26,630 nt of DNA from an uncultured Clostridia bacterium. GTDB taxonomy: Bacteria; Bacillota; Clostridia; Christensenellales; Aristaeellaceae. The notes beneath the pieces are model-generated. The model had not been told where the DNA came from, ran no database searches, and was given only the letters and a program-made list of their open reading frames with translations. The stretch spans positions 1-26,630 of the forward strand of contig CALCTW010000096.1 in the NCBI GenBank assembly GCA_937907055.1, read 5' to 3'. Below, one piece after another: positions 1 to 8,475 of this stretch; positions within the stretch are counted from its first letter, which is position 1; each line of letters begins with the position of its first letter. The position numbers were made by a program, and so were the translations under genes.

Positions 1-1210
1 CGCCGATGATACGGATGGCCAGACCGGGACCGGGGAACGGCTGACGCATGACCAGATATTCCGGCAATCCCAGTTCACGGCCCAGCTGACGCACTTCGTC
101 CTTGAACAGCATGCGCAGCGGCTCGATGATCTCCTTGAAATCCACAAAGTCCGGCAGACCGCCCACATTGTGGTGGCTCTTGATCACAGCCGCGCCCGCT
201 TTACCGGAGCCGGATTCGATCACATCGGGATAGATGGTTCCCTGTGCCAGGTAATCCACCTTGCCGATCTGCTTGCCGACAGCTTCGAACACACGGATGA
301 ACTGTTCGCCGATGATCTTGCGCTTGCGTTCCGGTTCTTCCACACCGGCCAGCTCGCCCAGGAAACGCTTTTCTTCGTTCATGCGAATCAGGTTCAGGTT
401 CCACTTGCTGAACGCCTGCTCCACCTCATCGCCTTCATTCTTGCGCATCAGGCCATGATCGACAAATACGCAGGTCAGCTGATCGCCCACCGCTTCCGCC
501 AGCAATGCAGCCGCCACGGAGGAATCCACGCCGCCGGAGAGGGCCAGCAGCACCTTGCCGGTGCCCACCTTCTCACGGATGGACGCGATGGCGTTCTTGC
601 AGTAATCGCCCATCGTCCAGTCACCCACAGCGCCGCACACTTCATACAGGAAGTTGCGCAGGATCGTGGTACCGTTCTCGGTGTGATTCACTTCCGGATG
701 GAACTGCACACCGTAGAAGCCCTTTTCTTCGTTGGCAATCGCCACATTCGGGCAGGCATCGGAGTGCGCCACCAGCGAGAAGCCGGCAGGCACCTTGGCC
801 ATATAATCGCCGTGGCTCATCCAGGAAATGCCCTGTTCAGGCATGCCCTTGAAGAGGCGGCAGGTATTATCGTAATAGGTCACCGTCTTGCCGTACTCGC
901 GCGCGGAATCCTCCTGCGCGGGCACCACCTGACCATCCAGCGTATGGGCGATCAGCTGACAGCCGTAGCAGATGCCCAGCACCGGGATGCCCAGTTCAAA
1001 GATCTCTTTGGGATAATGGGGCGCGTCTTCTTCATACACGCTGCTGGGGCCGCCGGTAAAAATGATGCCGATGGGGTTCATGGCCTTCACCGCCTCGATC
1101 GGGGTGGTGTAGGGCTTCACTTCGCAGTACACATGGCATTCGCGCACGCGGCGGGCGATCAGCTGATTATACTGACCGCCGAAATCCAGGATCACAACAG
1201 TCTGTGACAT
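1..1210 (-). CDS. guaA: GMP synthase (glutamine-hydrolysing), 3' end cut by window edge
   Basis: Converts XMP to GMP using glutamine and ATP, the last step of GMP synthesis, in the cytosol. The protein starts MSQTVVILDFGGQYNQLIAR at 1210, preceded by a GTGAGG ribosome-binding site. The N-terminal class I glutamine amidotransferase domain shows the nucleophile elbow GICYGCQ (most family members have CYGMQ) and the GVQFHPEV histidine motif. The C-terminal ATP-pyrophosphatase domain shows the P-loop SGGVDSS near residues 222-228. About 403 codons are present out of a usual 510-520, so the dimerisation domain is mostly outside the window. It follows purA by 32 bp and is the third gene of purB-purA-guaA. 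Family assignment is secure; the C-terminus cannot be judged. Confidence 0.97.
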   Translation of the reverse strand, partial: MSQTVVILDFGGQYNQLIARRVRECHVYCEVKPYTTPIEAVKAMNPIGIIFTGGPSSVYEEDAPHYPKEIFELGIPVLGICYGCQLIAHTLDGQVVPAQEDSAREYGKTVTYYDNTCRLFKGMPEQGISWMSHGDYMAKVPAGFSLVAHSDACPNVAIANEEKGFYGVQFHPEVNHTENGTTILRNFLYEVCGAVGDWTMGDYCKNAIASIREKVGTGKVLLALSGGVDSSVAAALLAEAVGDQLTCVFVDHGLMRKNEGDEVEQAFSKWNLNLIRMNEEKRFLGELAGVEEPERKRKIIGEQFIRVFEAVGKQIGKVDYLAQGTIYPDVIESGSGKAGAAVIKSHHNVGGLPDFVDFKEIIEPLRMLFKDEVRQLGRELGLPEYLVMRQPFPGPGLAIRIIG

Positions 1211-1242
1211 ATATGCCTCACTTACTTCCAAGTGTCATCCGA

Positions 1243-2511
1243 TCACTTGACTTCGATATACTCATCACGGCCCGCGCCGACAGAGATGTACTGGATCTTG
1301 CAGTCAACGGCCTTCTCCAGATACTTGATATACTTCTTGGCGTTCTCGGGCAGCTCATCCCAGGTGCGGCAGCCGCTCACATCGCCGAAGCCGTCCACAT
1401 ATTCCACAACAGGCTTCGCGCGGTTCAGCTTGCTTCCGCTGGGGAAGTCGGTGGTCTTTTCGCCGTCCACATCATAAGCCACGCAAACAGGGATCTTGTC
1501 CATGTAGGACAGCACATCCAGCTTGGTCAGCGCGATGGTATTGGCGCCCTGCACCTTCACGCCGTAGCGGGAAGCAGGGATATCGAAGGGACCCACGCGG
1601 CGGGGACGGCCGGTCGCGGCGCCGTATTCGCCGCCGGCGGCACGCAGCGCCTCGGCTTCCTCACCGAACATTTCGCAGGTGAAGGGGCCCTCGCCCACGC
1701 AGGTGGAATAGGCCTTCATGATGCCGATGGTGTTATTCAGCCACACACCGGGGATGCCGGCGCCGATGGGCGCGTAGGCCGCCAGCGTGGTGGAGGAAGA
1801 AGTGTAGGGATAGATACCGAACTCGATATCACGCAGCGCGCCCAGCTGAGCCTCAAACATGATGTTCCTGCCCGCCTTCACCGCGTCATACAGATAGCCT
1901 GACACATCGGTCACATAAGGCTTGATGACCGCACCGAACTTGTGCAGCCAGTCCAGAATGGCTTCAGGATCCACCTTCTCGTGGCCGTAGCCGGTCACGG
2001 TGATGTTCTTCCATTCCACCAGGTCATACACGCGCTCCTTCAGGCTCTCTTCATCGAAGAGGTCTTCCATGCGCAGGTCCTTCTTCATCAGCTTATCGGC
2101 ATACACGGGGCCGATACCGCGGCGGGTGGAACCGAACTTCTTATCCGCCAGGCGTTCTTCCTCCATGATGTCCTGCATCTTGTGATAGGGCAGACAGATG
2201 ATCGCCTTATCGCTGATCTTCAGGTTTTCCGGCGTGATCTTGATGCCCTTTTCGGTCAGGGAAGCGATCTCACCGGTCAGGTGCTCCAGATCGATAACCA
2301 TGCCGTTGCCCATCACGTTCACGGTGGTCTCGCGCAGGATACCGGAGGGCAGCAGGTTCAGGATGAACTTGCCCTTGTCATTGATGACGGTGTGGCCCGC
2401 GTTGTTACCGCCCTGATAGCGGCAGATGATATCATAATCAGAGGAAAGCAGGTCCACCATGCGGCCCTTGCCTTCATCGCCCCAGTTGATTCCAACGATC
2501 GCTGTAAGCAT
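1243..2511 (-). CDS. purA: Adenylosuccinate synthetase
   Basis: Joins IMP and aspartate with GTP to form adenylosuccinate, the first committed step to AMP. The 422-residue protein is near the usual 425-430. Visible motifs are the GTP P-loop GDEGKGR near residues 12-18, QGGNNAGHT near 34-42 with the catalytic His, the IMP-binding GSTRRGIGPVYADK segment near 126-139, and the guanine-recognition motif TKLD near 330. The ATG at 2511 has AAGGAG about 10 bases upstream. It lies 16 bp after purB, so the two enzymes leading from IMP to AMP are adjacent and cotranscribed, with guaA next. Confidence 0.98.
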   Translation of the reverse strand: MLTAIVGINWGDEGKGRMVDLLSSDYDIICRYQGGNNAGHTVINDKGKFILNLLPSGILRETTVNVMGNGMVIDLEHLTGEIASLTEKGIKITPENLKISDKAIICLPYHKMQDIMEEERLADKKFGSTRRGIGPVYADKLMKKDLRMEDLFDEESLKERVYDLVEWKNITVTGYGHEKVDPEAILDWLHKFGAVIKPYVTDVSGYLYDAVKAGRNIMFEAQLGALRDIEFGIYPYTSSSTTLAAYAPIGAGIPGVWLNNTIGIMKAYSTCVGEGPFTCEMFGEEAEALRAAGGEYGAATGRPRRVGPFDIPASRYGVKVQGANTIALTKLDVLSYMDKIPVCVAYDVDGEKTTDFPSGSKLNRAKPVVEYVDGFGDVSGCRTWDELPENAKKYIKYLEKAVDCKIQYISVGAGRDEYIEVK

Positions 2512-2527
2512 ATTCTTGCTCTCCTTT

Positions 2528-3961
2528 TTAAACGTTGACGGTCGCGTCTGCCTTCTGGCTCAGCTCATCCGCGTTATTCTTCAGCACTTCATTCACCTGT
2601 GCCAGATACATTTCCACCTGTTCCTTCGCCATACCGGAGAAGCGGCTGTTTTCGATCACCTGCATGATCTCTTCCTTCGTCAGGCCGAAAACAGGATCCG
2701 CCGCGATGCGTTCCAGCAGGTCGTTATCCGCGCCTTCCGCCTTCACAGCCTTACCGGCCGCCACGGAATGAGTGCGGATCGCTTCATGCAGAGTCTGGCG
2801 GTCGCCGCCCTTGGTAACGCAGTACATCATGATGTTCTCGGTCGCCATGAAGGGCAGCTCTTCCATCAGGTGCTTCTTCATCACCTTGTCGTAAACGCTC
2901 ATGCCGCTCACGATGTTGATCACCAGCGTCAGGATGCCGTCCACCGCGAGAAAGGCCTCGGGAATGGAGATACGGCGGTTGGCGCTGTCATCCAGCGTGC
3001 GCTCCATCCACTGCGTACCGGCCGTGATGGCGGGGTTGATCGCGTCCGCGACCACATAGCGGGCCAGGGAAGCGATACGCTCGCTGCGCATGGGATTGCG
3101 CTTGTAGGCCATGGCGGAGGAACCCACCTGACCGCTCTCAAAGGGCTCGTCCACTTCCTTCATATGGGACAGCAGACGGATATCGCCGCTGAACTTCCAC
3201 GCGCTCTGCGCGATGCCGCTCAGCACGGACAGGGTAAAATAGTCCACCTTGCGGGTGTAGGTCTGACCGGAGACCGCGTAGGAGGCTTCGAAGCCCATCT
3301 TTTCGGCGATCTTCTTTTCCAGCGCCACCACCTTCTCCACGTCCCCGTTAAACAGGTTCATGAAGCTCGCGCCGGTGCCGGTCGTGCCGCGGCAGCCCAG
3401 CAGCTTCAGGTTGCCCAACACAAAATCCAGGTTTTCAAGGTCCATCATCAGGTCCTGCAGCCACAGGCAGGCGCGCTTGCCGAGGGTCGTGGGCTGCGCG
3501 GCCTGAAAATGCGTGTAGGCCAGCGTTTCCAGATCCTTATACTTATCGGCAAATTCGCTCAGCGCTTTGATCGCGTTCAGCAGCAGCAGGCGGATGCGCT
3601 TCAGCGCGTCTCTCTGCTGAATAATATCGGTATTGTCCCCCACATAGCAGCTGGTGGCGCCCAGATGGATGATGGGCTTCGCGTCGGGGCAGGAAAGGCC
3701 GTAGGTGTAGATATGCGCCATCACATCGTGACGCACCTCATGCTCCCTCTTATCCGCGGTCTCGTAATCGATATCCGTGATATGGGCTTTCATCTGTTCG
3801 ATCTGCTCATCCGTGATCGGGAGGCCCAGTTCCTTCTCGCTTTCCGCGAGAGCGATCCACAGCCTGCGCCAGGTAGAGAATTTGCGGTCATCGGAGAAGA
3901 TCTCCTGCATCTCTTTACCGGCGTAGCGGCGGCACAGCGGGTTCTCATAAATGTTGTGCAT
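2528..3961 (-). CDS. purB: Adenylosuccinate lyase
   Basis: Cleaves adenylosuccinate to AMP and fumarate, and also SAICAR to AICAR in purine synthesis. The 477-residue protein carries the fumarase/aspartase-superfamily signature GSSAMAYKRNPMRSE (about residues 279-293), whose flexible loop holds the catalytic Ser, and a THFQAAQPTTLGKR segment with a conserved His near 152. It is longer than the roughly 430-residue Bacillus PurB and looks more like the longer form shared by many Clostridia and eukaryotes (inferred from memory of the families). AGGAG lies 11 bases before the ATG. It is first in the purB-purA-guaA operon, about 38 bases after a predicted start of transcription, so there is no room for a leader riboswitch. 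Confidence 0.97.
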   Translation of the reverse strand: MHNIYENPLCRRYAGKEMQEIFSDDRKFSTWRRLWIALAESEKELGLPITDEQIEQMKAHITDIDYETADKREHEVRHDVMAHIYTYGLSCPDAKPIIHLGATSCYVGDNTDIIQQRDALKRIRLLLLNAIKALSEFADKYKDLETLAYTHFQAAQPTTLGKRACLWLQDLMMDLENLDFVLGNLKLLGCRGTTGTGASFMNLFNGDVEKVVALEKKIAEKMGFEASYAVSGQTYTRKVDYFTLSVLSGIAQSAWKFSGDIRLLSHMKEVDEPFESGQVGSSAMAYKRNPMRSERIASLARYVVADAINPAITAGTQWMERTLDDSANRRISIPEAFLAVDGILTLVINIVSGMSVYDKVMKKHLMEELPFMATENIMMYCVTKGGDRQTLHEAIRTHSVAAGKAVKAEGADNDLLERIAADPVFGLTKEEIMQVIENSRFSGMAKEQVEMYLAQVNEVLKNNADELSQKADATVNV

Positions 3962-4005
3962 ACGTTTCCGTTCTCCTGTTCAGTAAGGATAGAATGCCAC
4001 TGTCG

Positions 4006-4034
4006 ATTATATCACCATTGCCATCTTCCGTAAA
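4006..4034 (-). promoter_or_regulatory. Promoter of purB-purA-guaA (extended -10)
   Basis: On the minus strand a perfect -10 TATAAT (4006-4011) with an upstream TGn extension sits 17 bp after TTTACG (4029-4034, 4 of 6 matches to TTGACA). Transcription would start near 3999, giving a 38-base leader before purB. No consensus PurBox or purine aptamer was recognised in or next to it. Confidence 0.7.
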
Positions 4035-4187
4035 GTGTACAAGCCCCTCCATTTCCCCCATTTTCACCAAACAGGCGGTTACAATGTTGTTAAGATTCCG
4101 TTAAGCCGTTCATTTTCCGCAAATAACCGCACATTTTAAATCTTCGTCAAAAAGATCGTTCGTGTTTTCCTTTGCCATCCTGCCACT

Positions 4188-4224
4188 GAAAAACAGCCTC
4201 CGTCCGCTTCGGACGAAAGCTGTT
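4188..4224 (-). terminator. Intrinsic terminator after pyrG
   Basis: On the minus strand a hairpin with an outer stem AACAGC/GCTGTT (4192-4197 with 4219-4224) and an inner stem CGTCCG/CGGACG is followed by five T residues. It lies 23 bp after the pyrG stop codon and closes the long glutamate synthase/glnA/pyrG operon. The rest of 3962-4187 holds only the purB promoter and leader. Confidence 0.85.
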
Positions 4225-4246
4225 CTTCTCTTTTTTATCCTGCCGC

Positions 4247-5857
4247 TCAGGCTTTTTCCGCTCTCTTTTCGATCGAAGCGGCGATGAATCCGGCAAACAG
4301 CGGATGCACCTTGTTGGGACGGGATTTGAACTCCGGATGGTACTGTACGCCCACATAGAAGGGGCGGTCGGTCAGCTCCACCGTCTCCACCAGCAGCCCG
4401 TCCGGGCTCATGCCGGAGAGCGTCAGGCCGTTCTTCTGCATGATCTCACGGTAGTCATTGTTAAATTCATAGCGATGGCGATGACGCTCGCTGATCTCGG
4501 TCTTTCCGTAGCATTCCGCCATCTTGGTGCCTTCCGTGATCACACAGGGATAAGCGCCCAGACGCAGCGTGCCGCCCTTATCCACCTCATCGCTCTGTCC
4601 GGGCATGAAGTCGATCACCTTGTGCTTGCACAGCTCGTCAAATTCACCGCTGTGCGCGTCCGCGATCCCGCACACATGCCGCGCGTATTCGATCACCGCG
4701 ATCTGCATGCCCAGGCAGATGCCGAAGTACGGCACATGATGCTCACGCGCGTATTTCGCGCTCAGGATCATGCCCTCAATGCCACGGCTGCCGAAGCCGC
4801 CCGGCACGATGATGCCGTCCAGCCCGCTCAGCACCGTGTCCACGGTATCCGCCGTCAGGGTCTCGGAATCGATCCACTCAATGCTCACCCTGGCGTCCTG
4901 CGCGAAACCGGCATGCCGCAGCGCTTCCGCCACGGACAGATACGCGTCATGCAGCTGGATGTATTTGCCCACCAGGCCGATCGTCACATCCTTATGCGCG
5001 CCCTTGATCTTTTCCACCATCTCCGTCCATTCCTGCAGTTCAGGCTTGGGGGCGTCGATGCCGAGTTCTCTGCACACCACATCCGAAAAATGATTCTTTT
5101 CCAGCATCAGCGGCGCTTCATACAGGCAGGGCAGCGTGATATTCTCCAGCACGCAGTCCGGTTTCACGTTGCAGAACATGCTGATCTTGTGGAAAATGCT
5201 TTCCTCCAGCGGTTCATCGCAGCGCAGCACGATGATATTGGGGTTGATGCCCATTCCCTGCAGTTCCTTCACGCTGTGCTGGGTGGGCTTGGATTTATGC
5301 TCGTCACTGCCGCGCAGGAAGGGCACGAGGGTCACATGGATGAACAGGCTGTTCTCACGGCCCACCTCCAGCGAGATCTGGCGCACCGCCTCCAGAAACG
5401 GCTGGCTCTCGATATCGCCGATGGTACCGCCGATTTCGGTGATCACCACATCCGCGCCGGTCCGCTTGCCCACACGGTACACAAATTCCTTGATCTCATT
5501 GGTGATATGGGGGATCACCTGCACCGTGCTGCCCAGATACTCGCCGCGGCGTTCCTTGTTCAGCACGTTCCAGTACACCTTACCGGTGGTCAGGTTGCTG
5601 TATTTGTTCAGATCCTCATCGATAAAGCGCTCATAATGGCCCAGGTCCAGGTCCGTCTCCGCGCCGTCCTCGGTCACATACACCTCACCGTGCTGAAAGG
5701 GGCTCATCGTACCGGGGTCCACATTGATATAGGGATCCAGCTTCTGCGCGGCCACCTTCAGTCCACGCGTTTTCAGCAGCCGTCCCAGAGAAGCCGCGGT
5801 AATGCCCTTGCCCAGACCCGATACAACACCGCCGGTCACAAAAATGTACTTGGTCAT
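4247..5857 (-). CDS. pyrG: CTP synthase
   Basis: Aminates UTP to CTP with ATP and glutamine. The 536-residue protein matches the family length. The N-terminal synthetase domain has the ATP loop GGVVSGLGKGITAASLG (about 9-25), the segment YINVDPGTMSPFQHGEVYV and the acidic UTP/Mg site EDGAETDLDLGHYERF. The C-terminal class I amidotransferase domain has the nucleophile motif GICLGMQ and the YHPEF motif near the end. The ATG at 5857 is preceded by GGAGGG. It is the last gene of the nitrogen operon, 49 bp after the ANTAR regulator. This is an unusual partner, but PyrG consumes glutamine, so joint control with glutamine supply makes sense (inference). Confidence 0.98.
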   Translation of the reverse strand: MTKYIFVTGGVVSGLGKGITAASLGRLLKTRGLKVAAQKLDPYINVDPGTMSPFQHGEVYVTEDGAETDLDLGHYERFIDEDLNKYSNLTTGKVYWNVLNKERRGEYLGSTVQVIPHITNEIKEFVYRVGKRTGADVVITEIGGTIGDIESQPFLEAVRQISLEVGRENSLFIHVTLVPFLRGSDEHKSKPTQHSVKELQGMGINPNIIVLRCDEPLEESIFHKISMFCNVKPDCVLENITLPCLYEAPLMLEKNHFSDVVCRELGIDAPKPELQEWTEMVEKIKGAHKDVTIGLVGKYIQLHDAYLSVAEALRHAGFAQDARVSIEWIDSETLTADTVDTVLSGLDGIIVPGGFGSRGIEGMILSAKYAREHHVPYFGICLGMQIAVIEYARHVCGIADAHSGEFDELCKHKVIDFMPGQSDEVDKGGTLRLGAYPCVITEGTKMAECYGKTEISERHRHRYEFNNDYREIMQKNGLTLSGMSPDGLLVETVELTDRPFYVGVQYHPEFKSRPNKVHPLFAGFIAASIEKRAEKA

Positions 5858-5891
5858 CTTGATTCCCTCCGTTTATGTCATAAAAGCAGAA

Positions 5892-5909
5892 TGACCGTTT
5901 GCACGGTCA
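5892..5909 (-). other. Small inverted repeat over the regulator stop codon, before pyrG
   Basis: TGACCG and CGGTCA pair as a 6-bp stem with a 6-base loop on the minus-strand transcript, overlapping the stop codon of the ANTAR gene. The downstream tract TTCTGCTTTTA is a poor terminator tail. It may tune readthrough or mRNA processing between the regulator and pyrG. The loop does not have A at position 1 with G at position 4, so it is not an obvious ANTAR target. Confidence 0.35.
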
Positions 5910-6494
5910 ATTCCGGTAAGTTCTGATGATCGCTTCCGCGACGGCGCGCTTTGTCACACAGCGGTCCATCGCGCTTTTTTCGATATATCTGTGCGCGTCC
6001 GGCTCGGTCATCTTCAATTGATCCACCAGCAGCCATTTCGCGCGGTTCACGATGCGGATCTCTTCCATCTTCTCCTCGATGGTGGCCGTCTTCTGCTCCA
6101 TGCGCCGCAGCCTTTCACGTGTCGCGCACAGCAGTGTGATCGACTGATTCACCACGGCGGAGGAGGTCGGCTTGCTCAGCGCCAGCACGCCGTAGGGCGA
6201 TACCCTGGCATTGATATCCGCGTAATGCTCGCTCTTCACAAGCAGCATCACCCCGGTATTGCTCTCCATACTGGCATCCAGCGCCAGCTTGGTGCCAAAT
6301 TCGTCCGGGAGCGGCGTGTTCACGATGATAATGTCATACGCGGCCTCCAGCATATACCGTCTGGCTGTCGCGCTGTCCCCCGCGCGGATCACCGGCTCAC
6401 ACCGGCATGCCTTCAGAAGGGGAAGCAATGTTTCCGAGAATTTCTCATTGGCTGATACAAGAAGCGCGCGGTAGGTCCTTTCTGACGATTCCAT
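5907..6494 (-). CDS. ANTAR-domain antitermination regulator with degenerate receiver
   Basis: Predicted RNA-binding regulator that prevents transcription termination in target leaders. The 195-residue protein has an N-terminal receiver-like domain (about 8-125), a coiled-coil linker (about 125-145) and a C-terminal ANTAR domain (about 143-190) with the expected three-helix pattern RAKWLL..., DAHRYIEK..., KRAVAEAII. The receiver has lost its phosphorylation chemistry: the usual aspartate at the end of strand 3 is Asn59 (IIIVNTPLPDEFG) and the acidic pair after strand 1 is absent (LLVSANEK), while the conserved Lys108 (SKP) remains. It lies 36 bp after the type I glutamine synthetase. ANTAR genes beside glnA are known in Clostridium (the glnR/nitR type), which supports nitrogen-dependent antitermination as its role. 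The signal it senses cannot be told from the sequence. Confidence 0.9.
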   Translation of the reverse strand: MESSERTYRALLVSANEKFSETLLPLLKACRCEPVIRAGDSATARRYMLEAAYDIIIVNTPLPDEFGTKLALDASMESNTGVMLLVKSEHYADINARVSPYGVLALSKPTSSAVVNQSITLLCATRERLRRMEQKTATIEEKMEEIRIVNRAKWLLVDQLKMTEPDAHRYIEKSAMDRCVTKRAVAEAIIRTYRN

Positions 6495-6530
6495 TCTCCC
6501 CCTCCTTTCGTCAGTCTCTCCCGTGCTTCT

Positions 6531-7736
6531 TTACTTCAGATTGTCCCGGATGATCTGCTGCGGCAGGCATTTTTCGATAAACGCGCTCTCCCGCGCGATC
6601 CGCTTCGCCTGCTCCAGCCGCCCCGGAAGGCTGCCCAGCTTCATGCCGGCATCCTCGGCGATCTCATACATGTTCCTCTCGCAGGGTTCCTGCAGTTCCA
6701 TTTTGTTTTCAATGCCGTCCAGCGCGGCCTCTATGATCAGCGTGTATGCCAGATACGGGTTGCACATCGGATCGGGCGAACGCAGCTCCGCGCGCCTGTA
6801 CGCGCCTTCCGCCGCCGGGATACGGATCAGCTGCGAACGGTTTTCACGCGCCCAGCTGATGTAACGCGGCGCCTTCCGGCTGCCCAGCCGCTTATAGGAA
6901 GCCTCGTCCGGGTTCAGGAACAAGGTCATCTCGCGTATGTGCGCCATCACGCCGGCGATCGCCTGCGGCATCACATCCTCCGCGCCGCATTGCACCGAAA
7001 AATTGATATGCATGCCGTTTCCGGCGTTTTCGGGCAGCGGCTTGGGAGAAAAGTCGGCATACAGGCCGCTTCTCGCCGCGATCGTGCTCACCACGGTCTT
7101 GAAGGTCTGCGCGTTATCCGCCGCGGAAACCGGATCGGAGTACCGGAAATCGATCTCGTTCTGTCCCGGTCCCTCCTCATGATGGCTGCTCTCCGGCGTG
7201 ATCCCCATCTGCTCCAGCGTCAGGCAGATCTCACGGCGCACATTTTCTCCCTTGTCCGCGGGCGCGATATCCATATATCCCGCATGGTCATAGGGCTCCG
7301 TGGTCGCCTCGCCGTTTTCATCCAGCTTAAACAGATAAAACTCCATCTCGCTGCCAAAGTTGAAGGTAATGCCCCTGTCCGCCGCCTTTTTCACCGTCTT
7401 CTGCAGCAGGGCGCGGGTATCGCATTCAAAAGGCGTGCCGTCCGGATAGGTGATATCGCAGATCATGCGCACCACGCGGCCATGCTCCGGCCGCCACGGC
7501 AGCAGGGAAAGCGTGCCGGGATCGGGATGGAGCACCAGGTCGGATCTCACGTTTCCGCCGAATCCGGCAATGGCGCTTCCATCGATCGCGATCCCGTATT
7601 CAAAGGCTCTCTCCAATTCTCCCGGCATGATCGAGATGTTCTTGTTCCTGCCATAGGCGTCACAGAAGGCCATGCGAATGAACTTCACATCCTCCTCCAT
7701 CACATACTGGAGCACTTCTTCCTTTGAATACTTCAC
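6531..7736 (-). CDS. glnA: Short type I glutamine synthetase-family protein
   Basis: Predicted to form glutamine from glutamate, ammonium and ATP. The protein has 401 residues, against 440-470 for typical type I enzymes. It shows the beta-grasp segment FCDAYGRNKN, then GIAIDGSAIAGF, the catalytic-domain start SEMEFYLF, HHEEGPGQNEIDF, NGMHINFSV, NPDEASYKRLG, NRSQLIRIPA and ELRSPDPMCNPYLAY, covering the ATP, glutamate and metal sites. The segment between NGMHINFSV and NPDEASYKRLG is shorter than usual. A GTG start at 7736 is preceded by AAAGGA about 10 bases upstream. It follows the GXGXG glutamate synthase subunit by 18 bp and precedes the ANTAR gene. With the separate GSIII nearby, this may be a specialised or accessory synthetase; activity on another amine cannot be excluded. 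Confidence 0.85.
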   Translation of the reverse strand: MKYSKEEVLQYVMEEDVKFIRMAFCDAYGRNKNISIMPGELERAFEYGIAIDGSAIAGFGGNVRSDLVLHPDPGTLSLLPWRPEHGRVVRMICDITYPDGTPFECDTRALLQKTVKKAADRGITFNFGSEMEFYLFKLDENGEATTEPYDHAGYMDIAPADKGENVRREICLTLEQMGITPESSHHEEGPGQNEIDFRYSDPVSAADNAQTFKTVVSTIAARSGLYADFSPKPLPENAGNGMHINFSVQCGAEDVMPQAIAGVMAHIREMTLFLNPDEASYKRLGSRKAPRYISWARENRSQLIRIPAAEGAYRRAELRSPDPMCNPYLAYTLIIEAALDGIENKMELQEPCERNMYEIAEDAGMKLGSLPGRLEQAKRIARESAFIEKCLPQQIIRDNLK

Positions 7737-7754
7737 AGCTTTTCCATCCTTTCG

Positions 7755-8474
7755 TCAGTTCGCCACGTACATCTGCTTATACGGATTACTGCTGTCGGGC
7801 ACGACCAGCGTGAAATCGCTGTTCAGGATCGCTTCCGTGTCCAGCCCGAATACCCCGCAGTATTCCTCCATATAATCCCGGATCTCTTCCAGATCCTCTT
7901 TTTCAGCTTTCCGGGTCTTCACGTTTTTCGGGAAAATGACGGCGCTCGTGTCCCCTCTCAGGAACATCTTTCCGCCGTGCATACCCGTGCAGGGGAAATT
8001 GCCCACGATGGGCTTCCCGTCTTCATGCATGCCCAGCACCACGATGATGCCGCCGGCCTGATACTCGCCCAGGAAGCTGCCGGTGCGGCCGCCGATGATC
8101 ACCACCGGCTTCTTTTCCTTGTATTCCTTCATATGGATCCCGGCGCGGTAACCGGCGTCACCGCGCACAAAAATGCGTCCGCCGCGCATGGCATAGCCCA
8201 CCGCGTCGCCCACATTGCCGTGGATCACGATCGTTCCTTCATTCATCGTGTCGCCCACGGCATCCTGCGCGTTGCTCATCACGGTGATCTCCGCCCCGGC
8301 CAGGTAAGCACCCAGCGCGTTTCCGGGGATCCCTTCGATCACGATCTTCTTTTCCTTCATGCCGGAGGCAATAAAGCGCTGTCCCAGGCAACCGGTGACC
8401 GTGCATTCATCCGCTTTACGGATCTCTTCATTCAGGGCGCGATGGTCCATCTCGTCTGCTCGGATCAACGTCAT
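7755..8474 (-). CDS. Glutamate synthase GXGXG-domain subunit (GltB alpha-subunit C-terminal domain)
   Basis: A stand-alone version of the C-terminal beta-helix domain of bacterial glutamate synthase, which in the fused enzyme packs between the amidotransferase and FMN domains as a structural element. The 239-residue protein has a run of turns with the GxxGxxxG pattern (GNALGAYLAGAEI, GDAVGDTMNEG, GDAVGYAMRGGRI, GRTGSFLGEYQAGG). The ATG at 8474 was chosen over an upstream ATG at 8519 because GGAGGAG lies 9-11 bases before it and the family alignment begins there (MTLIRADEMDHRALNEEI). The start is 2 bp before the end of the FAD gene, so the genes are effectively fused in expression. It is part of the split archaeal-type glutamate synthase. 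Confidence 0.92.
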   Translation of the reverse strand: MTLIRADEMDHRALNEEIRKADECTVTGCLGQRFIASGMKEKKIVIEGIPGNALGAYLAGAEITVMSNAQDAVGDTMNEGTIVIHGNVGDAVGYAMRGGRIFVRGDAGYRAGIHMKEYKEKKPVVIIGGRTGSFLGEYQAGGIIVVLGMHEDGKPIVGNFPCTGMHGGKMFLRGDTSAVIFPKNVKTRKAEKEDLEEIRDYMEEYCGVFGLDTEAILNSDFTLVVPDSSNPYKQMYVAN

Positions 8475-8475
8475 A

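Noticed and set aside
170..1207. Long plus-strand frame over guaA (345 codons), and similar long frames antisense to purB, pyrG, the FAD gene, the FMN subunit, obgE and nrdD
   Set aside because: They mirror real genes in a GC-rich sequence with biased third positions, lack ribosome-binding sites, and their translations are low-complexity His/Ala/Arg-rich.
3962..4034. Purine or PRPP riboswitch before purB
   Set aside because: The predicted leader is only about 38 bases and has no aptamer-like structure.
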